A stretch of 5,616 nucleotides of DNA from Christensenella sp. UBA7707 (lineage in GTDB: Bacteria; Bacillota; Clostridia; Christensenellales; CAG-138), in assembly GCA_002482435.1 (NCBI GenBank), contig DLFZ01000144.1:1-5616 (forward strand), read 5' to 3'. The translations under genes were made by a program, and so were the position numbers. The notes under the pieces are model-generated. The model had not been told where the DNA came from, searched no databases, and saw only the letters and a program-made list of their open reading frames with translations. This document shows, in pieces, positions 5,093 through 5,616 of this stretch; position 1 is the stretch's first letter; every line of letters begins with the position of its first letter.

Positions 5093-5616
5093 ATGCACGA
5101 AACCAAAGCCATCAAAGGAAACATCGTTTACGCGCCGGCACTCAATGAGCTTACCTGCGTAGAAAACGGATACATCGTTACGGAAAACGGCGTCATTCAA
5201 GGCGTGTACGAGGTATTGCCCGGGGAATATCGACACTTGCAGGTGGAGGATTACGGCGATAAGCTCATTATCCCGTCGTTTTGCGACATGCACCTGCACG
5301 CGCCGCAGTACCCAATGCTCGGCCTGGGGATGGATTTGCAGCTGTTAGAGTGGCTCAACCGCTATACCTTCAAGACCGAGGCGGCATTTCGGGATACGGA
5401 TTATGCGCGGCGAATGTACCGCAAGCTCGCTTCGGAGCTTATCAAAAAGGGTACCACACGCGTGGTTATGTTTTCGAGTGTCCACCGCGAGGCCACTCAT
5501 GTACTTATGGAAGAGCTTGAGCGCGCGGGCGTTACGGGCTATGTGGGCAAGGTCAACATGGATCGCAACACCTCAGATGAACTGAGGGAGACGGCCGAGG
5601 GCTCGTTAAGCGAAAC
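5093..5616 (+). CDS. guaD: Guanine deaminase, N-terminal part (runs off right edge)
   Basis: This amidohydrolase-superfamily enzyme deaminates guanine to xanthine and ammonia in the cytoplasm. Only the first 174 codons are in the window; full-length bacterial enzymes are about 430-460 residues. Family-specific motifs are clear: PSFCDMHLHAPQYP (61-74) with metal ligands His67 and His69, GLGMDLQLLEWLNRYTF (77-93), KGTTRVVMF (119-127) and YVGKVNMDRN (150-159). The GLGMDL..WL..YTF and GKVNMDRN stretches distinguish guanine deaminase from the related SsnA and chlorohydrolase proteins. The ATG at 5093 has a purine-rich site AGGGGAGGGGG (5074-5084) about 8-11 nt upstream, slightly longer spacing than its neighbours. 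It lies 83 bp after mocA on the same strand, so co-transcription from the guanine-riboswitch promoter is likely though not certain. Metal ligands nearer the C-terminus are not visible. Confidence 0.93.
   Translation, partial: MHETKAIKGNIVYAPALNELTCVENGYIVTENGVIQGVYEVLPGEYRHLQVEDYGDKLIIPSFCDMHLHAPQYPMLGLGMDLQLLEWLNRYTFKTEAAFRDTDYARRMYRKLASELIKKGTTRVVMFSSVHREATHVLMEELERAGVTGYVGKVNMDRNTSDELRETAEGSLSE

Noticed and set aside
5093..5616. SsnA or chlorohydrolase instead of guanine deaminase
   Set aside because: The HLHAPQYP, GLGMDL..WLNRYTF and GKVNMDRN motifs are specific to guanine deaminase, although E. coli has ssnA in the comparable position.

Overview
The window looks like part of a purine-catabolism locus from an anaerobic, probably Clostridia-type, Firmicute of moderate GC content. 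This rests on strong GGAGG-type ribosome binding sites, TTG and GTG starts, a guanine-class purine riboswitch leader, and the gene set (molybdenum xanthine dehydrogenase, adenine deaminase, hydantoinase, MocA-like nucleotidyltransferase, guanine deaminase). The set recalls the E. coli xdhABC/hyuA/ygfJ/ssnA region and the anaerobic purine/urate clusters of gut bacteria. No species can be named from the sequence.

Layout: two divergent gene groups flank a regulatory region of about 560 bp (2499-3060). On the minus strand, reading leftwards, are adenine deaminase (813-2498, TTG start) and then, after a 219-bp gap, the first 197 residues of the XdhA molybdenum-binding subunit (593 to beyond the left edge). 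On the plus strand are a D-hydantoinase/dihydropyrimidinase-like cyclic amidohydrolase (3061-4425, GTG start), a MocA-like molybdenum-cofactor nucleotidyltransferase overlapping it by ATGA (4422-5009), and, after 83 bp, the first 174 residues of guanine deaminase (5093 to beyond the right edge). No RNA genes, insertion sequences or CRISPR arrays were seen.

How the parts fit: adenine deaminase makes hypoxanthine, xanthine dehydrogenase oxidises hypoxanthine to xanthine, and guanine deaminase makes xanthine from guanine, so the known activities converge on xanthine. The hydantoinase-family enzyme is then a reasonable, unproven, candidate for opening a purine ring (xanthine, urate or a derivative). 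The MocA-like protein probably matures the cofactor of the xanthine dehydrogenase encoded on the opposite strand.

The most interesting element is a well-formed purine riboswitch aptamer with the guanine-specifying C (2841-2913), about 150 nt ahead of the hydantoinase. A promoter-like sequence places the predicted transcription start just before the aptamer. A guanine sensor in front of an operon that encodes guanine deaminase and ring-opening functions raises the question of whether it switches ON with its ligand. The expression platform can be sketched but not settled by eye.
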